NCBI RefSeq assembly: GCF_030816935.1
Contig: NZ_JAUSYO010000001.1
Span: 3,100,001-3,164,000 of the forward strand
Length of the DNA stretch: 64,000 nucleotides
Reading direction: 5' to 3'
Source: Arthrobacter sp. B3I9
GTDB lineage: Bacteria; Actinomycetota; Actinomycetes; Actinomycetales; Micrococcaceae
Part shown: in pieces, positions 9,087 to 19,327 of the stretch
Numbering within the stretch: position 1 is the stretch's first letter
Layout: each line of letters opens with the position of its first letter
Notes under the pieces: model-generated
The model's input: the letters and a program-made list of their open reading frames with translations, nothing else
The model's database searches: none
Told to the model about the DNA's origin: nothing
Position numbers and translations under genes: made by a program

Positions 9087-10244
9087 ATGCCCGAGCTTGC
9101 CGCCCATGTCCGCGACGTTCCCGTCAACCAGATCCGCGAGATCACCGAAGCCGCCTGGGCCACGCCCGGCGCCATCGTCCTGAGTATCGGCGAGCCGGCC
9201 TTCGCCCTGCCGCGCCACATCCTTGAGGCCGGGATGGCGTGCCTGGACCGGGACGAGACAAATTACACGCCGAACGCCGGTATCCCGGCCCTCCGGGAGG
9301 CCTTCGCCGCCCGGTTCCGGGAACACAACGCGACGGCGGTCGGCGCGGACCGCGTGTACGTGGTTGACGGCGCCCAGCAGGGCCTGCACATGGCCATGAG
9401 CCTGCTCCTCTCCCCCGGCGACGAGATCCTCATTCCCAACCCGGGCTACCCCACGTTTGCGATGACCAGCAGCCTGCTCCATGCCGTTCCCGTGCGGTAC
9501 CCGCTGTACCCGGAGCATGACTTCCAGCCGCGGCTCGAGGACATCGAAGCGCTCATCACGGCACGGACCAGGGTGTTGATCCTGAACTCGCCCTCGAACC
9601 CCCTGGGCGCGGTGCTTGGTGAGGAGCTCACGCGCGGCCTCGTTGACCTGGCCCGGCGCCATGACCTCTGGATCATCTCCGACGAATGCTACGAGGCGTT
9701 CACCTACGACGTCCCGCATGTCAGTCCTGCCCGCTTCGACAGCGACGTGCCTGGCGAAGCCCGCGTGTTCACCTCGCTGACCCTCTCCAAGACCTATGGG
9801 CTGACGGGGCTGCGGATCGGGGCGCTGATCTGCCCGCCGGGTCTGGAGCAGAAGATGAACAACGTGATGGAGTCCATCGTCTCGTGTGTCGCTTCGCCGT
9901 CGCAGTACGCCGGGCTGGCCGCGCTGACCGGCCCGCAGGACTACGTGGGCGAGGCGCATGCCCACTACCGGTCCAACCGGGACGCCGCCTCGGCGGTCCT
10001 GGCCTCCAAGGGGATTCCGTTCCTCACCGCTCAGGGAGCCTTCTACCTCTGGGCTGACGTCTCCCACGTCAGCGGCGGCGATGTCCGGGCCTGGGTCCGG
10101 AGATTCCTGGTGGACGCCAAAGTGTCCTTCGCCCCGGGTACCGCCTTCGGCTCGATCGGCGAGGGCTGGATCCGGATCGCGCTCTGCAGCGGACAAGAGG
10201 ATCTCGTCGAAGGGCTCAGCCGGCTGCCGGCCCGCCGGGCCTGA
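9087..10244 (+). CDS. PLP-dependent aminotransferase, class I/II fold
   Basis: A fold-type I aminotransferase of about 385 residues. NSPSNP (N171), SDE (D199) and the SLTLSKTYGLTGLRIG block with the PLP lysine K235 are all present, and the final GSIGEGWIRIALC segment carries the arginine that normally binds the substrate carboxylate. This is the aspartate/aromatic aminotransferase family; the true amino donor cannot be read from sequence. Two ATGs compete (9078 and 9087); the second is better spaced from the GGTTAGG upstream. The gene is divergent from truB, with about 85 bases between starts. Confidence 0.88.
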   Translation: MPELAAHVRDVPVNQIREITEAAWATPGAIVLSIGEPAFALPRHILEAGMACLDRDETNYTPNAGIPALREAFAARFREHNATAVGADRVYVVDGAQQGLHMAMSLLLSPGDEILIPNPGYPTFAMTSSLLHAVPVRYPLYPEHDFQPRLEDIEALITARTRVLILNSPSNPLGAVLGEELTRGLVDLARRHDLWIISDECYEAFTYDVPHVSPARFDSDVPGEARVFTSLTLSKTYGLTGLRIGALICPPGLEQKMNNVMESIVSCVASPSQYAGLAALTGPQDYVGEAHAHYRSNRDAASAVLASKGIPFLTAQGAFYLWADVSHVSGGDVRAWVRRFLVDAKVSFAPGTAFGSIGEGWIRIALCSGQEDLVEGLSRLPARRA

Positions 10245-10401
10245 CGCGCGCGGCTGAGCCGCGGCTCCCCGGGCCAGACGCGCGGTTCCCGCGTCGCCGA
10301 TGAGGGGGTACATGGGCCCTATCGCCTCGGCGGGGGTTGCCCCTAGCCTTGGCCCACGGCGCCTTGCGCCGGAGTTTCCGGGCCCGATCAGGAGGCATGC
10401 C

Positions 10402-10611
10402 ATGTGGTGGGAGGACTTACTCTGGGGCTTCTGGAACGGGATCACAGCCTGGATCGTGCTGATAGTCCACGTCTTCGGGCAGTGGGGAGAGTTTCCGTTC
10501 TACAACACGGCGCGCGCCGGAAACTGGTATGACTTCGGCTTCCTGCTCGGAATGGGCTCACCCCTGCTGGGCGGCTTTGGTGCCCGGCGCTCCGGGTTCA
10601 GGCGCCGCTGA
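10402..10611 (+). CDS. Small membrane protein (69 aa)
   Basis: A 69-residue protein with one clear hydrophobic helix after WGFWNGITAW and a second, weaker one near GFLLGMGSPLLGGF, ending in a basic tail GARRSGFRRR. The start at 10402 is supported by a strong GGAGG 6 bases upstream; the longer in-frame opening from 10300 is not. The pattern W-N-x-I-T-A-W with a basic end is common in small actinobacterial membrane proteins of unknown role. It stands alone between the aminotransferase and the ScyD-like gene. Confidence 0.65.
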   Translation: MWWEDLLWGFWNGITAWIVLIVHVFGQWGEFPFYNTARAGNWYDFGFLLGMGSPLLGGFGARRSGFRRR

Positions 10612-10799
10612 CCGCCGCCTGTACTGACCGCAGACCAGGCAGGATCGAGGCCGGGGCCCTAGCGATCGCCGAAGTCATCGACATCGCGCCGGGAAGAGCC
10701 TAAAATCCGCTCGTGAGGTAGACGTAATTTTCGGTTGCCCCGCAAAGGTCTCATTGGTCTCGCTGCTGTGAATTCTGGGTACCGGCACTGGAGCACACC

Positions 10800-11942
10800 A
10801 TGAGAAAACAAACATCGTTCTTGGCCACGGCTGCCATCGCCGCGGCGCTGCTCTCCCCTGGGGCGGCTGTCATCGCTGCATCGGACGGTTCCCGGGCCGG
10901 GGAATCCCCCTCCACGCTGGTAGCCGGGCTGGCCAATCCGCTGCACCTCAGTACGGGGCGCGACGGCTCGGTGATTGTCAGCGAGCAGTTTGACGGGCGG
11001 CTGACCCGGGTGGACTCCGGGGGAAACAAGACTGTCCTCTATGAGCACGGCGACTGGGGCGTGGCCGGGAACATGCAGTGGCACGGTTCAACGTATTTCC
11101 TGGAGAGCCAGGGCGCCGGGCCGATGGACCCAGGCAAGCTCGCAGGCCACATCCGGATCATCGCGGAGGACGGCAAGGAGCGCACCATCGGTGATTTCGC
11201 CGCACTGGAAACAAAGAACAATCCCGACGGCGATCACCGGTACGGCTTCGACAACCTGCCCGCCGACTGCGCCGCCCAGATCCCGCCGGACATCCCGGCA
11301 AGCTACAAGGGGGAAGTCGACTCCCACCCGTACGGCATCGCCGCAACGGGAGACACCATCTACGTGGCCGACGCAGGAGCCAACAGCGTGGTGTCGGTGG
11401 ATTCCCGCAGCGGCAAGACCAGGACCGTCGCCGTCCTGCCCCCGCGGCCCTTCAAAATCACCACGGCGGAAATGGCCAAGGCCGCCGGGCTCCCGGAGTG
11501 CGTCGTAGGCCGGACCTACGCCTTTGAGCCCGTGCCAACAGACGTGGCGGTGGGCCGCGACGGCATGCTCTACGTGACGTCCCTGCCGGGCGGACCCGAG
11601 GGGCCGGAACTCGGCGCCCGGGGCGCCATCTTCAGAATCGATCCGGACAATGGCCGCGTGAAGCTGGTGGCAGATGACATCGCTTCCCCCACCGGACTCG
11701 CCCTGGACGTCGACGGCGACATGTACGTCGCCTCCCTGTTCGGCGACGGTGTAGTCAAAGTCGACCGGCACTCGGGAAAGCAGACCCTCGTGCTCGCCGC
11801 AAAGCTGACCGCCGACGTCGACCTCCGGGACGGCACCCTGTACGCAACCACCAACGCCCTGCCGGGAGAGGGATCACCTCCTGACGGCCAGGTCCTGTAC
11901 GTGAAGCTGAAGCACGGCTCGCACGACGACGACGACGACTGA
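10800..11942 (+). CDS. ScyD/ScyE family secreted beta-propeller protein
   Basis: The 380-residue product starts with a standard signal peptide (KQ-rich start, hydrophobic core 8-25, AxA-type end near residue 27), so it is exported. The rest reads as repeated NHL/SMP30-like blades: LANPLHLSTGRDGSVIVSE, HPYGIAATGDTIYVADA and PTGLALDVDGDMYVAS mark propeller strands. The name comes from cyanobacterial scytonemin cluster proteins; scytonemin synthesis is not implied here. The last residues are HDDDDD from five GAC codons, which might bind cations. Its stop lies 7 bases from the convergent rbfA stop. Confidence 0.8.
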   Translation: MRKQTSFLATAAIAAALLSPGAAVIAASDGSRAGESPSTLVAGLANPLHLSTGRDGSVIVSEQFDGRLTRVDSGGNKTVLYEHGDWGVAGNMQWHGSTYFLESQGAGPMDPGKLAGHIRIIAEDGKERTIGDFAALETKNNPDGDHRYGFDNLPADCAAQIPPDIPASYKGEVDSHPYGIAATGDTIYVADAGANSVVSVDSRSGKTRTVAVLPPRPFKITTAEMAKAAGLPECVVGRTYAFEPVPTDVAVGRDGMLYVTSLPGGPEGPELGARGAIFRIDPDNGRVKLVADDIASPTGLALDVDGDMYVASLFGDGVVKVDRHSGKQTLVLAAKLTADVDLRDGTLYATTNALPGEGSPPDGQVLYVKLKHGSHDDDDD

Positions 11943-11949
11943 CGAAGGA

Positions 11950-12459
11950 CTACTTGCTGCTGTCCTCGTCGACCTCGTCGGCGTTCCCAAGGTCGAGGTC
12001 CTCTTCGTCGAAGTCGTCCTCATCCAGGTCGACATCCTGCGGGATGTCGCTCTTGTACGGGTCGGGGTCCCCGGCATGCTGGGCGCTGGCCGCGAGGGCC
12101 GCCACTTCGGCGTCCCGCTTCTTCGCCTCCCGCAGGAGTTCTTCGAGGTTCGAGGCCACAACGGGGATCTGGTCGGCGACGAATTCCAGCGTCGGCGTCA
12201 GCCGGACGGTGATGTTGCGGCCGACTTCCTGGCGCAGCACACCCTTGGCCTTCTCCAGACCCTTCGCCGCATCGGCCTGGGCCACCTCGTCGCCAAACAC
12301 GGTGTAGTAGATGGTGGCGTGCTGCAGATCGTTGCTCACGCGCGCGTCGGTCACGGTCACGCCTTCCAGCCGCGGATCCTTGACCCTCCGGCCCAACGCC
12401 TCAGCAACGACAACCTTAATCCGCTGCGCCAACTTGGCAGCCCGTGCGGGATCAGCCAT
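11950..12459 (-). CDS. rbfA: 30S ribosome-binding factor A
   Basis: RbfA (169 aa here) helps mature the 5' end of 16S rRNA in the 30S subunit. The N-terminal KH-like domain, with DPRLEGVTVTDARVSNDLQHATIYYTVFG split over residues 28-56, is typical, as is the LRQEVGRNITVRLTP region. A long acidic tail (about 135-169, rich in Asp/Glu) extends beyond the core, as in other actinobacteria. The ATG at 12459 follows AGGAG; a GTG two codons upstream is less well spaced. It is downstream of infB on the same strand but a large palindrome lies between. Confidence 0.93.
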   Translation of the reverse strand: MADPARAAKLAQRIKVVVAEALGRRVKDPRLEGVTVTDARVSNDLQHATIYYTVFGDEVAQADAAKGLEKAKGVLRQEVGRNITVRLTPTLEFVADQIPVVASNLEELLREAKKRDAEVAALAASAQHAGDPDPYKSDIPQDVDLDEDDFDEEDLDLGNADEVDEDSSK

Positions 12460-12559
12460 TTCCACTCCTAAAATTCTTGGATGTACGACGGCGCGTTAAC
12501 ACAGGCCGCACATTGGTGAGTTTGGTGCCACGCGCCTAAGGCAAGCCTACGACGGACTC

Positions 12560-12679
12560 CCGTTGGAATTTTTCCGGCGGCCTGGGAGTGGCATCGGGCC
12601 TGACGGAGCCGGACGGTTTGCGATCGGAGATCGAAAACCGTCCGGCGAAGGGGCGGGGCCGCCGGAAAAATTCCGACGG
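12560..12679. repeat. Nested inverted repeat between infB and rbfA
   Basis: An 18-bp arm at 12565-12582 is exactly complementary to 12657-12674; the match extends outward to 12560 and 12679 with one G-T pair. Inside it, an 11-bp perfect stem pairs 12609-12619 with 12635-12645. As RNA from the minus strand this would form two stacked stems of about 23 and 11 bp right after the infB stop. There is no terminal U-run, so it may be a processing site, attenuator or mobile palindrome rather than a simple terminator. Confidence 0.85.
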
Positions 12680-12698
12680 CCCCGCCAGCGAAACCAAC

Positions 12699-15638
12699 TT
12701 AGACGCGCGGCTTCTCGCGCATCTCGAAGGTCTCGATGATGTCACCTTCGTTGATGTCGTTGTACGAGCCAAGGCCGATACCGCACTCGAAGTCCGTGCG
12801 GACCTCGGTGGCGTCGTCCTTGAAGCGCTTGAGCGTCTCAACGGTGAGGTTGTCGCCGATGATCTTGCCGTCGCGGCTGACGCGGGCCTTGGCGTTGCGT
12901 CGGATAACACCCGAGCGCACGATCGAGCCTGCAATGTTGCCGAACTTGGAGGAACGGAACACTTCGCGGACCTCGGCGGTACCAAGCTGGACCTCTTCGT
13001 ACTCCGGCTTGAGCATGCCCTTGAGGGCTGCCTCGATGTCATCGATTGCTGCGTAGATGACGGAGTAGAAGCGCATGTCCACGCCTTCGCGGTCTGCCAG
13101 TTCGGCAACACGCTCGGCCGGCTTGACGTTGAAGCCGATGATAACGGCGCTGTCCACCGTGGCCAGGTTGACGTCGTTCTGCGTGATCGCACCGACACCG
13201 CGGTGGATGACGCGGAGCTGGACACCCTCGCCGACGTCGATCTTGAGCAGCGCGTCCTCGAGGGCTTCCACGGCACCGGACACGTCACCCTTGAGGATGA
13301 GGTTGAGGGTGTCGATCTTGCCTTCGGCGACGGCCTGGTCGAAGTCTTCCAGGCTGATGCGCTTGCGGCGCTTGGCCAGGGCGGCGTTGCGGTCCGCAGC
13401 TTCACGCTTCTCGGCGATCTGGCGGGCGGTGCGCTCGTCAGCGGTCACGAAGAAGGTGTCACCGGCGCGCGGGACGTTGGACAGACCCAGCACCTGCACG
13501 GGGCGGGACGGGCCGGCCTCGGTCAGGGCGCTGCCGTCGTCGTCGAACATCGCACGGACACGGCCATGGGCTGTGCCGGCCACGATCGTGTCACCGACGT
13601 GCAGGGTGCCGGACTGAACCAGGACGGTGGCAACGGAACCGCGGCCCTTGTCCAGGTTGGCTTCAATCGCGATACCGCGGGCGTCCTTGTTCGGGTTGGC
13701 GCGCATGTCCAGGGCGGCGTCTGCGGTAAGCAGGACCGCGCCGAGCAGCTCGTCAATGTTGAGGTTCTGGCGGGCAGAGACCTCAACGAACATGGTGTCG
13801 CCACCGTACTCTTCCGGAACCAGGCCGTACTCGGTCAGCTGGCCGCGGACCTTTTCCGGGTTGGCGCCTTCCTTGTCGATCTTGTTCACAGCCACAACGA
13901 TCGGCACATTGGCGGCCTGCGCGTGGTTGAGGGCTTCAACGGTCTGCGGCATAACGCCGTCGTCCGCTGCGACCACCAGGATGGCGATGTCGGTGACCTT
14001 CGCACCACGGGCACGCATGGCGGTGAACGCCTCGTGGCCCGGGGTATCGATGAAGGTGATCTTGCGGTCTTCGCCTTCGTGCTCGTGGGTGACCTGGTAG
14101 GCACCGATGTGCTGCGTGATGCCGCCGTGCTCGCCCGCCATAACGTCGGACTTGCGGATGGCATCGAGCAGCCGGGTCTTACCGTGGTCGACGTGACCCA
14201 TGACGGTGACAACCGGAGGACGTGCCTCGAGGTCTTCATCGCCTTCGGCCTCAAGCTCGGCTTCAAAGTCGATGTCGAAACCGGAGAGCAGCTCGCGCTC
14301 CTCATCCTCCGGGGACACAACCTGGAGCTTGTAGCCAAGCTCCTCGCCGAGCAGCGCGAAGGTCTCTTCATCCAGCGACTGCGTGGCCGTGGCCATTTCG
14401 CCGAGGTGGAAGAGCACCGTCACCAGTGCGGCGGGGTTCGCCTCGATCTTGTCGGCAAAGTCCGTGATGGACGAGCCGCGGCGGAGCCGGACTACGGTGT
14501 TGCCGTCGCCGCGGGGCACGCTTACGCCACCCAGCGACGGAGCACTCATCTGCTCGAGTTCCTGACGCTTGGCACGCTTCGACTTGCGCTGCTTGCCACG
14601 GCCTGCGCCGCCCTTACCGAAAGCACCCTGGGTGCCACCGCGGCCGCGGCCGCCCTTACCAAAGCCACCGCCTGCAGGAGCGCCGCCGCCACCGGTGCCG
14701 GGAGCACCGGTTCCCGGAGCGCCACCCGGACGGCCGGGACCCCGGGCGCCGCCACCGGGACGGCCTGCACCAGCGGGTGCGGGACGTTCGGTGCGGTTCG
14801 GCATCATGCCGGGAGTCGGACGGTTTCCGCCGGCTCCGGGACGTGCGCCGGGGGCGCCGGCCGGACGCGGTGCGCCCGGGCGGGCACCCGGAGCGCCGCC
14901 GGTGCGGGGGGCACCCGGACGGGGACCGCCTGCGCCTGCTGCGGGACGGGGACCGCCGGGACGTTCGCCCTCGGTACGGCTTCCGCCCGGCCGGGGCATG
15001 CCCTGGGACGGAGCGAACGGGTTGTTACCCGGACGCGGAGGACGTTCGTTGTCGCCGCCGCGTCCCCGGGGCATACCCTGGGACGGAGCGAAGGGGTTGT
15101 TGCCCGGACGGGGACCGCCCGGCCGGGGTGCCGATCCGCCCTGGCGTGCCGGAGCAGCAGGAGCAGCCGGCGCGGCGGGTGCTTCAGCCTTCGGAGCGGG
15201 CCGTGCGCCGGGCTTGATGCCCGAGGACGGTGCCGCCGAAGGAGCGGCCGGAGCCTGGGCAGCGGGTGCTGCCGGAGCGGGTGCGGCGGACGGTGCCGGC
15301 GCAGCGAACGGACCCGGAGCTGCTGCTGCCGGAGCCGGAGCTGCCGGAGCCGGAGTTTCGGCCTTGGGTGCTGCTGCCTGCGCCGGGGCGCTGGGCGCAG
15401 CCGGTGCGGGAGCGGTTACTGCCGGGCTGGCGGGTGCCTTGGGGGCAGCCGCGGGGGCATCGGACTTGGCAGCCGCCGGGGCGCCGGGGAAAGCGTTGCG
15501 GAGTTTCCGCACAACGGGGGCCTCAATGGTGGAAGAGGCGGAGCGAACGAATTCGCCCAGTTCCTGCAGTTTGGTTACTGCATCTTTGGAAGTTATACCG
15601 AGCTCTTTAGCAAGCTCATGTACGCGGACCTTGGCCAC
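12699..15638 (-). CDS. infB: Translation initiation factor IF-2
   Basis: IF-2 brings initiator tRNA to the 30S subunit and drives subunit joining by GTP hydrolysis. The 979-residue protein has the IF2_N motif ([14 protein letters not shown] at the start), then a long low-complexity region (about 60-340) rich in Ala, Pro and Gly that twice contains [14 protein letters not shown], and the G domain with GHVDHGKT near residue 479, DTPGHE and NKID. C-terminal domains follow to residue 979. The start is a GTG at 15638 with AGGAG 5 bases upstream. It is part of the rimP-nusA-ylxR-infB-rbfA transcription unit. Confidence 0.97.
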   Translation of the reverse strand: MAKVRVHELAKELGITSKDAVTKLQELGEFVRSASSTIEAPVVRKLRNAFPGAPAAAKSDAPAAAPKAPASPAVTAPAPAAPSAPAQAAAPKAETPAPAAPAPAAAAPGPFAAPAPSAAPAPAAPAAQAPAAPSAAPSSGIKPGARPAPKAEAPAAPAAPAAPARQGGSAPRPGGPRPGNNPFAPSQGMPRGRGGDNERPPRPGNNPFAPSQGMPRPGGSRTEGERPGGPRPAAGAGGPRPGAPRTGGAPGARPGAPRPAGAPGARPGAGGNRPTPGMMPNRTERPAPAGAGRPGGGARGPGRPGGAPGTGAPGTGGGGAPAGGGFGKGGRGRGGTQGAFGKGGAGRGKQRKSKRAKRQELEQMSAPSLGGVSVPRGDGNTVVRLRRGSSITDFADKIEANPAALVTVLFHLGEMATATQSLDEETFALLGEELGYKLQVVSPEDEERELLSGFDIDFEAELEAEGDEDLEARPPVVTVMGHVDHGKTRLLDAIRKSDVMAGEHGGITQHIGAYQVTHEHEGEDRKITFIDTPGHEAFTAMRARGAKVTDIAILVVAADDGVMPQTVEALNHAQAANVPIVVAVNKIDKEGANPEKVRGQLTEYGLVPEEYGGDTMFVEVSARQNLNIDELLGAVLLTADAALDMRANPNKDARGIAIEANLDKGRGSVATVLVQSGTLHVGDTIVAGTAHGRVRAMFDDDGSALTEAGPSRPVQVLGLSNVPRAGDTFFVTADERTARQIAEKREAADRNAALAKRRKRISLEDFDQAVAEGKIDTLNLILKGDVSGAVEALEDALLKIDVGEGVQLRVIHRGVGAITQNDVNLATVDSAVIIGFNVKPAERVAELADREGVDMRFYSVIYAAIDDIEAALKGMLKPEYEEVQLGTAEVREVFRSSKFGNIAGSIVRSGVIRRNAKARVSRDGKIIGDNLTVETLKRFKDDATEVRTDFECGIGLGSYNDINEGDIIETFEMREKPRV

Positions 15639-15790
15639 ATTTCTCCTGTCTCGGTCCGCACCGAGCCAGGCACGAACCGTCTACTTCTTACTGCGGGCCT
15701 CCGCCGCGAGTGCAGCTGAAAGGCCCATTGCAGAGCGCAACAAATCTGTCATCGTTGCGCACTCATCGCTGGGAACTCATCGGGTTTCCA

Positions 15791-16132
15791 TCAGTTTTCT
15801 GACCCGCTTTCAGGTTGGACGGTTGTCGCTGCGGCCACCGGAGTGTCCACGGCTTTCGTGCCTGCCATAATCCGGCGTTCGACGTCGGCTGTGCCGGTTG
15901 CGCCGTTGAGGGCGCGTCCGAACGCCCGACGTTTGACCGCCAGTGCCAGGCACTTTTCGCTGGGGTGCAGCCATGCACCCCGGCCAGCCATCCGGCGTCG
16001 TTCATCCACTACGACGGCGGATGAACCGCTGCCGCCGGAGACGAGCCGGAGTAGCTCAGACCGCGGGCCCTTTTGCCGGCATCCGATGCAGGTCCGTTGC
16101 GGTTGATTCTCGAGGTGCTGCACTTGTGCCAC
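15791..16132 (-). CDS. ylxR: YlxR family RNA-binding protein (DUF448, RnpM)
   Basis: A 113-residue protein whose core (about 10-75) is the YlxR fold: RTCIGCRQKGPRSELLRLV followed by GRGAWLHPSEKCLALAVKRRAFGRAL. The family is found between nusA and infB; some members bind RNase P RNA and others nucleoid DNA. The C-terminal 35 residues are variable. The frame is open further upstream, but the GTG at 16132 lies behind AGGAAG and gives the normal short N-terminus. The spacing to infB is about 150 bases. Confidence 0.88.
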   Translation of the reverse strand: MAQVQHLENQPQRTCIGCRQKGPRSELLRLVSGGSGSSAVVVDERRRMAGRGAWLHPSEKCLALAVKRRAFGRALNGATGTADVERRIMAGTKAVDTPVAAATTVQPESGSEN

Positions 16133-16343
16133 GTTTCGAGTATCTTCCTGCTGTACCTGCCTGCCTGCCCGGTCTTCCAGCCGGCCCGGCCCGGGCGTCC
16201 TGTAACTGACACCTAGGCGAGCTGAAGCCGGATGCTGAGGGCACGCGGACACCGGCCCTTAGGCGCGGTCATGTCTATTCTAGCCCCTCCGGCGCCGGGA
16301 CCCCGAACCCGGGGCCCCGGACGCTGCAGGTGCTGGAAGGGGG

Positions 16344-17324
16344 CTAGCTGTCGCGGGCCACCGCGGCGTCGGAGACAATGTCGATCCGCCAGCCGGTGAG
16401 CTTGGCGGCGAGCCGTGCGTTCTGGCCTTCCTTGCCGATCGCGAGGGACAGCTGGTAGTCCGGAACGACGACGCGGGCGGAGCGGGTGGCTTCGTCCGTG
16501 ATGGTGACCGAGTTCACTCTCGACGGCGACAGTGCGCTGGCGATGAAGGTTGCGGGATCGTCGCTGTAGTCGACGATGTCGATCTTCTCGTCGTTCAACT
16601 CTGTCATGACAGCCCGGACACGGGAGCCCATTTCGCCGATGCAGGCACCCTTGGCATTGATGCCTGAGGCGTTGGCCTTGACCGCAATCTTGGTGCGGTG
16701 ACCGGCTTCGCGGGCCAGCGCCACGATCTCGACGGAACGGTCCGCGATTTCCGGGACCTCCATTTCGAAGAGCTTCCGGACCAGGCCGGGGTGCGAGCGG
16801 GAAAGCGTGATGGACGGGCCCTTGGTGCCGCGGTGCACATCGATCACGAAGGCGCGGAGGCGGTTGCCGTGGATGTACTTTTCGCCCGGTACCTGCTCGG
16901 GCGGCGGAAGCAGCGCCTCGACGGTGCCGAGGTTGACCTGGATCATGTGCGGGTTGTTGCCCTGCTGGATGGTTCCGGCCACCAGCTCGCCTTCGCGGCC
17001 CTTGAACTGGCCAAGGACGTTGTCGTCCTCGGCGTCGCGCAGGCGCTGCAGGATGATCTGGCGGGCCGTGCTGGCGGCGATGCGGCCAAAGCCGGCGGGG
17101 GTGTCTTCAAACTCGCCGATCGGCGCGCCGTCGTCGTCGATCTCGGTAGCCCAGATGGTCACGTGCCCGCTCTTGCGGTCCAGCTCCGCGCGGGCCTTCT
17201 CGAAGGCTCCGGGAGTCTTGTGGTAGGCCACCAGGAGGGCCTGCTCGATGGTCGGAATCAGGAGATCCAGCGGGATTTCGCGCTCACGCTCCAGGAGTCT
17301 CAGTGCGCTCATGTCAATATCCAT
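16344..17324 (-). CDS. nusA: Transcription termination/antitermination protein NusA
   Basis: NusA binds RNA polymerase and nascent RNA and modulates pausing and termination. The 326-residue product has the N-terminal polymerase-binding domain (1-105), an S1 domain (about 110-185) and two KH domains (about 200-320) with [15 protein letters not shown] and [23 protein letters not shown] loops. As usual in actinobacteria it lacks the acidic C-terminal repeats of E. coli NusA. Its ATG overlaps the rimP stop as TGATG, so the two are translationally coupled. Confidence 0.96.
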   Translation of the reverse strand: MDIDMSALRLLEREREIPLDLLIPTIEQALLVAYHKTPGAFEKARAELDRKSGHVTIWATEIDDDGAPIGEFEDTPAGFGRIAASTARQIILQRLRDAEDDNVLGQFKGREGELVAGTIQQGNNPHMIQVNLGTVEALLPPPEQVPGEKYIHGNRLRAFVIDVHRGTKGPSITLSRSHPGLVRKLFEMEVPEIADRSVEIVALAREAGHRTKIAVKANASGINAKGACIGEMGSRVRAVMTELNDEKIDIVDYSDDPATFIASALSPSRVNSVTITDEATRSARVVVPDYQLSLAIGKEGQNARLAAKLTGWRIDIVSDAAVARDS

Positions 17325-17941
17325 CAGGCCTCCTCAGAAGGTCCATTATTTGCGTTTTCCAGCCCGGCCTCATCGAGGTGGCTGAACTCTATCTCGACTT
17401 TTCCACTGCGGATCCTGTCGAAAGGAATCTTGACCGGCTCGCCCTGTTTGGGCTTCATGCCCTTCTTCACGGCGATTTCCGGGATGAGGGTGACGCCGCC
17501 GTCATCCACGGAGTGGATCCTGCCGGTGACGTTCTCGCCCTGCAGGACGTTGACTTTGGCCATCCGACCGCGGGCACGGTGCCAGTGCCTCGGCTCGGTC
17601 AGGGGGCGCCCGACTCCGGGCGATGAAACCTCAAGTTCGTAAGGGCGGGCATCGGTGCTGGGATCGTCGTCCAGCATGTCGGACAGGGTCTTGGAGATCT
17701 CGGCGATGACGTCCAGGGTTACGCCGCCTGTCTCTTCCTGAGGCAGGTCCACCACAACGTGGACCACCCGGTTGGCGCCGGCGACCTGGATGGAGACGTC
17801 TTCAAGGTAGAGGCGGTTGGCGTGCACTGCGGGTTCAAGGAGGGCGTGCAGGCGCTGGGCCTCCAGATTCTGTGCGGGTGCGGCCTCAGCCTTCCCCGTC
17901 CCGGTCCGGTCTGATGAAGTCGTGGCTTCTGCGTTGGTCAT
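17324..17941 (-). CDS. rimP: Ribosome maturation factor RimP
   Basis: RimP assists assembly of the 30S subunit. The 205-residue protein has an N-terminal extension of about 25 polar residues, then the two RimP domains: the first with [20 protein letters not shown], and the signature [14 protein letters not shown] near 105-118 leading to the Sm-like C-terminal domain. It is the first gene of the rimP-nusA-ylxR-infB operon; its promoter should lie in the 87 bases before the divergent DUF4439 gene. A GGGAGG precedes the ATG at 17941, with a rather long spacing. Confidence 0.93.
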   Translation of the reverse strand: MTNAEATTSSDRTGTGKAEAAPAQNLEAQRLHALLEPAVHANRLYLEDVSIQVAGANRVVHVVVDLPQEETGGVTLDVIAEISKTLSDMLDDDPSTDARPYELEVSSPGVGRPLTEPRHWHRARGRMAKVNVLQGENVTGRIHSVDDGGVTLIPEIAVKKGMKPKQGEPVKIPFDRIRSGKVEIEFSHLDEAGLENANNGPSEEA

Positions 17942-18028
17942 GATGCCGGCCGCCTCCCGTTAGATGATGTTGTGTGTACTAGCCTAGCGATTTTCCAGGC
18001 GCCGTGGTGCACCGGGTTCCCGGCCAGC

Positions 18029-19147
18029 ATGACAACATGGTCTGTTGTGAAAGAGGACACCGGGGAAAAGCAAGGGCGGGGGCTCACGGCCCGCTTACTG
18101 CCCCGCATTGCCCTCCTGGCCTGTATCGCCCTGGTGGCGCTCGGCATCGGTGTGGCGTTGACGCCCGGCACCCCGGAACCCGCCGCAGAACCGCCGTTTT
18201 CCGAGCGGGCCCGGGCTGCGGCCCTGAGCGAAACCCTGCGGCTCCGCGCGGCCGTCGAGCAGCTGGGCAGCACCGCGCCGGGCGCCGGACGGGCCCCGCT
18301 CACACAGACTGTGACATTGCTGACAACGCAGGCCAGGGCGCTGCTCTCCCCCGGCGGGGACGACCCCGCGGCGTTGTTTCCGCAGGAGCCGCAGACACCA
18401 TCGGCTGCCGCTCCTACCCCCGCATCGGCGGCCGGGGTAGCTACCGAACTCGCGGCCAGCGCCGCGCAGCGGCTTGCGGATGCTGCGGTGGCCGACGGCG
18501 GCATGGCCCGGCTGCTCGCCGCCGTCGGAACCGCCCAGCTGCTGCAGGCATCAGCCCTCGCGGCGGGCACCGGCACGGACCTTCCCGCTCAGGCGGACCC
18601 CGCCGCCCCGCAGGTAACCGGCACGTGTCCGGCGGCCGTTGCGTCCGCCCCGCCGGCCGTTGAAACGCACGGCAGCGGCGCGACGGCTGCCCGCGCGCTC
18701 GAGGCCGCCGTACGGACCGAGCAGCAAAACGTCTATGGCTACCAGCTGGCGCTCACCCGGTTGCGCGGCGAACCGGCAAAGTCCGCCGCCAGCCAGCTGG
18801 CCCGCCATGAGGCACTCCTCACGGGAGCCCGGTCATTGAGCCTCGGCCGCTGCCTCACCCCTCCCCCGCCGGAGGCCGGCTATTCCCTGTCCCCGTCCTT
18901 CCTGGCTGCCCCCGCCGCCGGACTGACCGGACTGGAAGCCGGGTCACTGCCGGTCTATGGCGACCTGGTGGCGCTGAGTGATGGCGACGCCCGGCGCTGG
19001 GCCATCTCCGCCCTGCTGGAAACCGCGCGCGGGGCCGTCGTGTGGGGCGCCGAGCCGGGGTCCTTGCCCGGACTGCCAGCGGACCCGGAATCCTTCCCGC
19101 CACTGCCCGCGCCCACGCCCTCCCCTGCCCGCTCCCAGGGCGGGTGA
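18029..19147 (+). CDS. DUF4439 domain membrane-anchored protein
   Basis: The product (about 372 aa) has an N-terminal hydrophobic helix (about 20-42) that could be an anchor or uncleaved signal, an Ala-rich stretch with the look of a helical domain, and a C-terminal ferritin-like DUF4439 region (about 210-350) marked by ALEAAVRTEQQNVYGYQLALTRL split over that segment. Function is unknown. This gene sits opposite rimP in many actinobacteria. The start is uncertain: ATG at 18029 and GTG at 18047 are both possible, neither with a strong ribosome site. Confidence 0.75.
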   Translation: MTTWSVVKEDTGEKQGRGLTARLLPRIALLACIALVALGIGVALTPGTPEPAAEPPFSERARAAALSETLRLRAAVEQLGSTAPGAGRAPLTQTVTLLTTQARALLSPGGDDPAALFPQEPQTPSAAAPTPASAAGVATELAASAAQRLADAAVADGGMARLLAAVGTAQLLQASALAAGTGTDLPAQADPAAPQVTGTCPAAVASAPPAVETHGSGATAARALEAAVRTEQQNVYGYQLALTRLRGEPAKSAASQLARHEALLTGARSLSLGRCLTPPPPEAGYSLSPSFLAAPAAGLTGLEAGSLPVYGDLVALSDGDARRWAISALLETARGAVVWGAEPGSLPGLPADPESFPPLPAPTPSPARSQGG

Positions 19148-19327
19148 CTGCGCCGGCACTGTCCGGGGGCACTTTGAGCCTGCAAAGGGCAGCACTCCCG
19201 GGTGGATCACGGCGAGTCCGTGTCAATGTGCTCCCGCCCGGCAAGCCGCGGCCGGACGAAGCTCCGGCTTACATTGCTTAGCCTTCCAATACTGGCCAGT
19301 CGAGGGCGCCGATGCTTTGCTGTAACC

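Noticed and set aside
12588-15719. 1043-codon open frame on the plus strand
   Set aside because: It is opposite infB and reads as low-complexity sequence that mirrors the IF-2 repeats.
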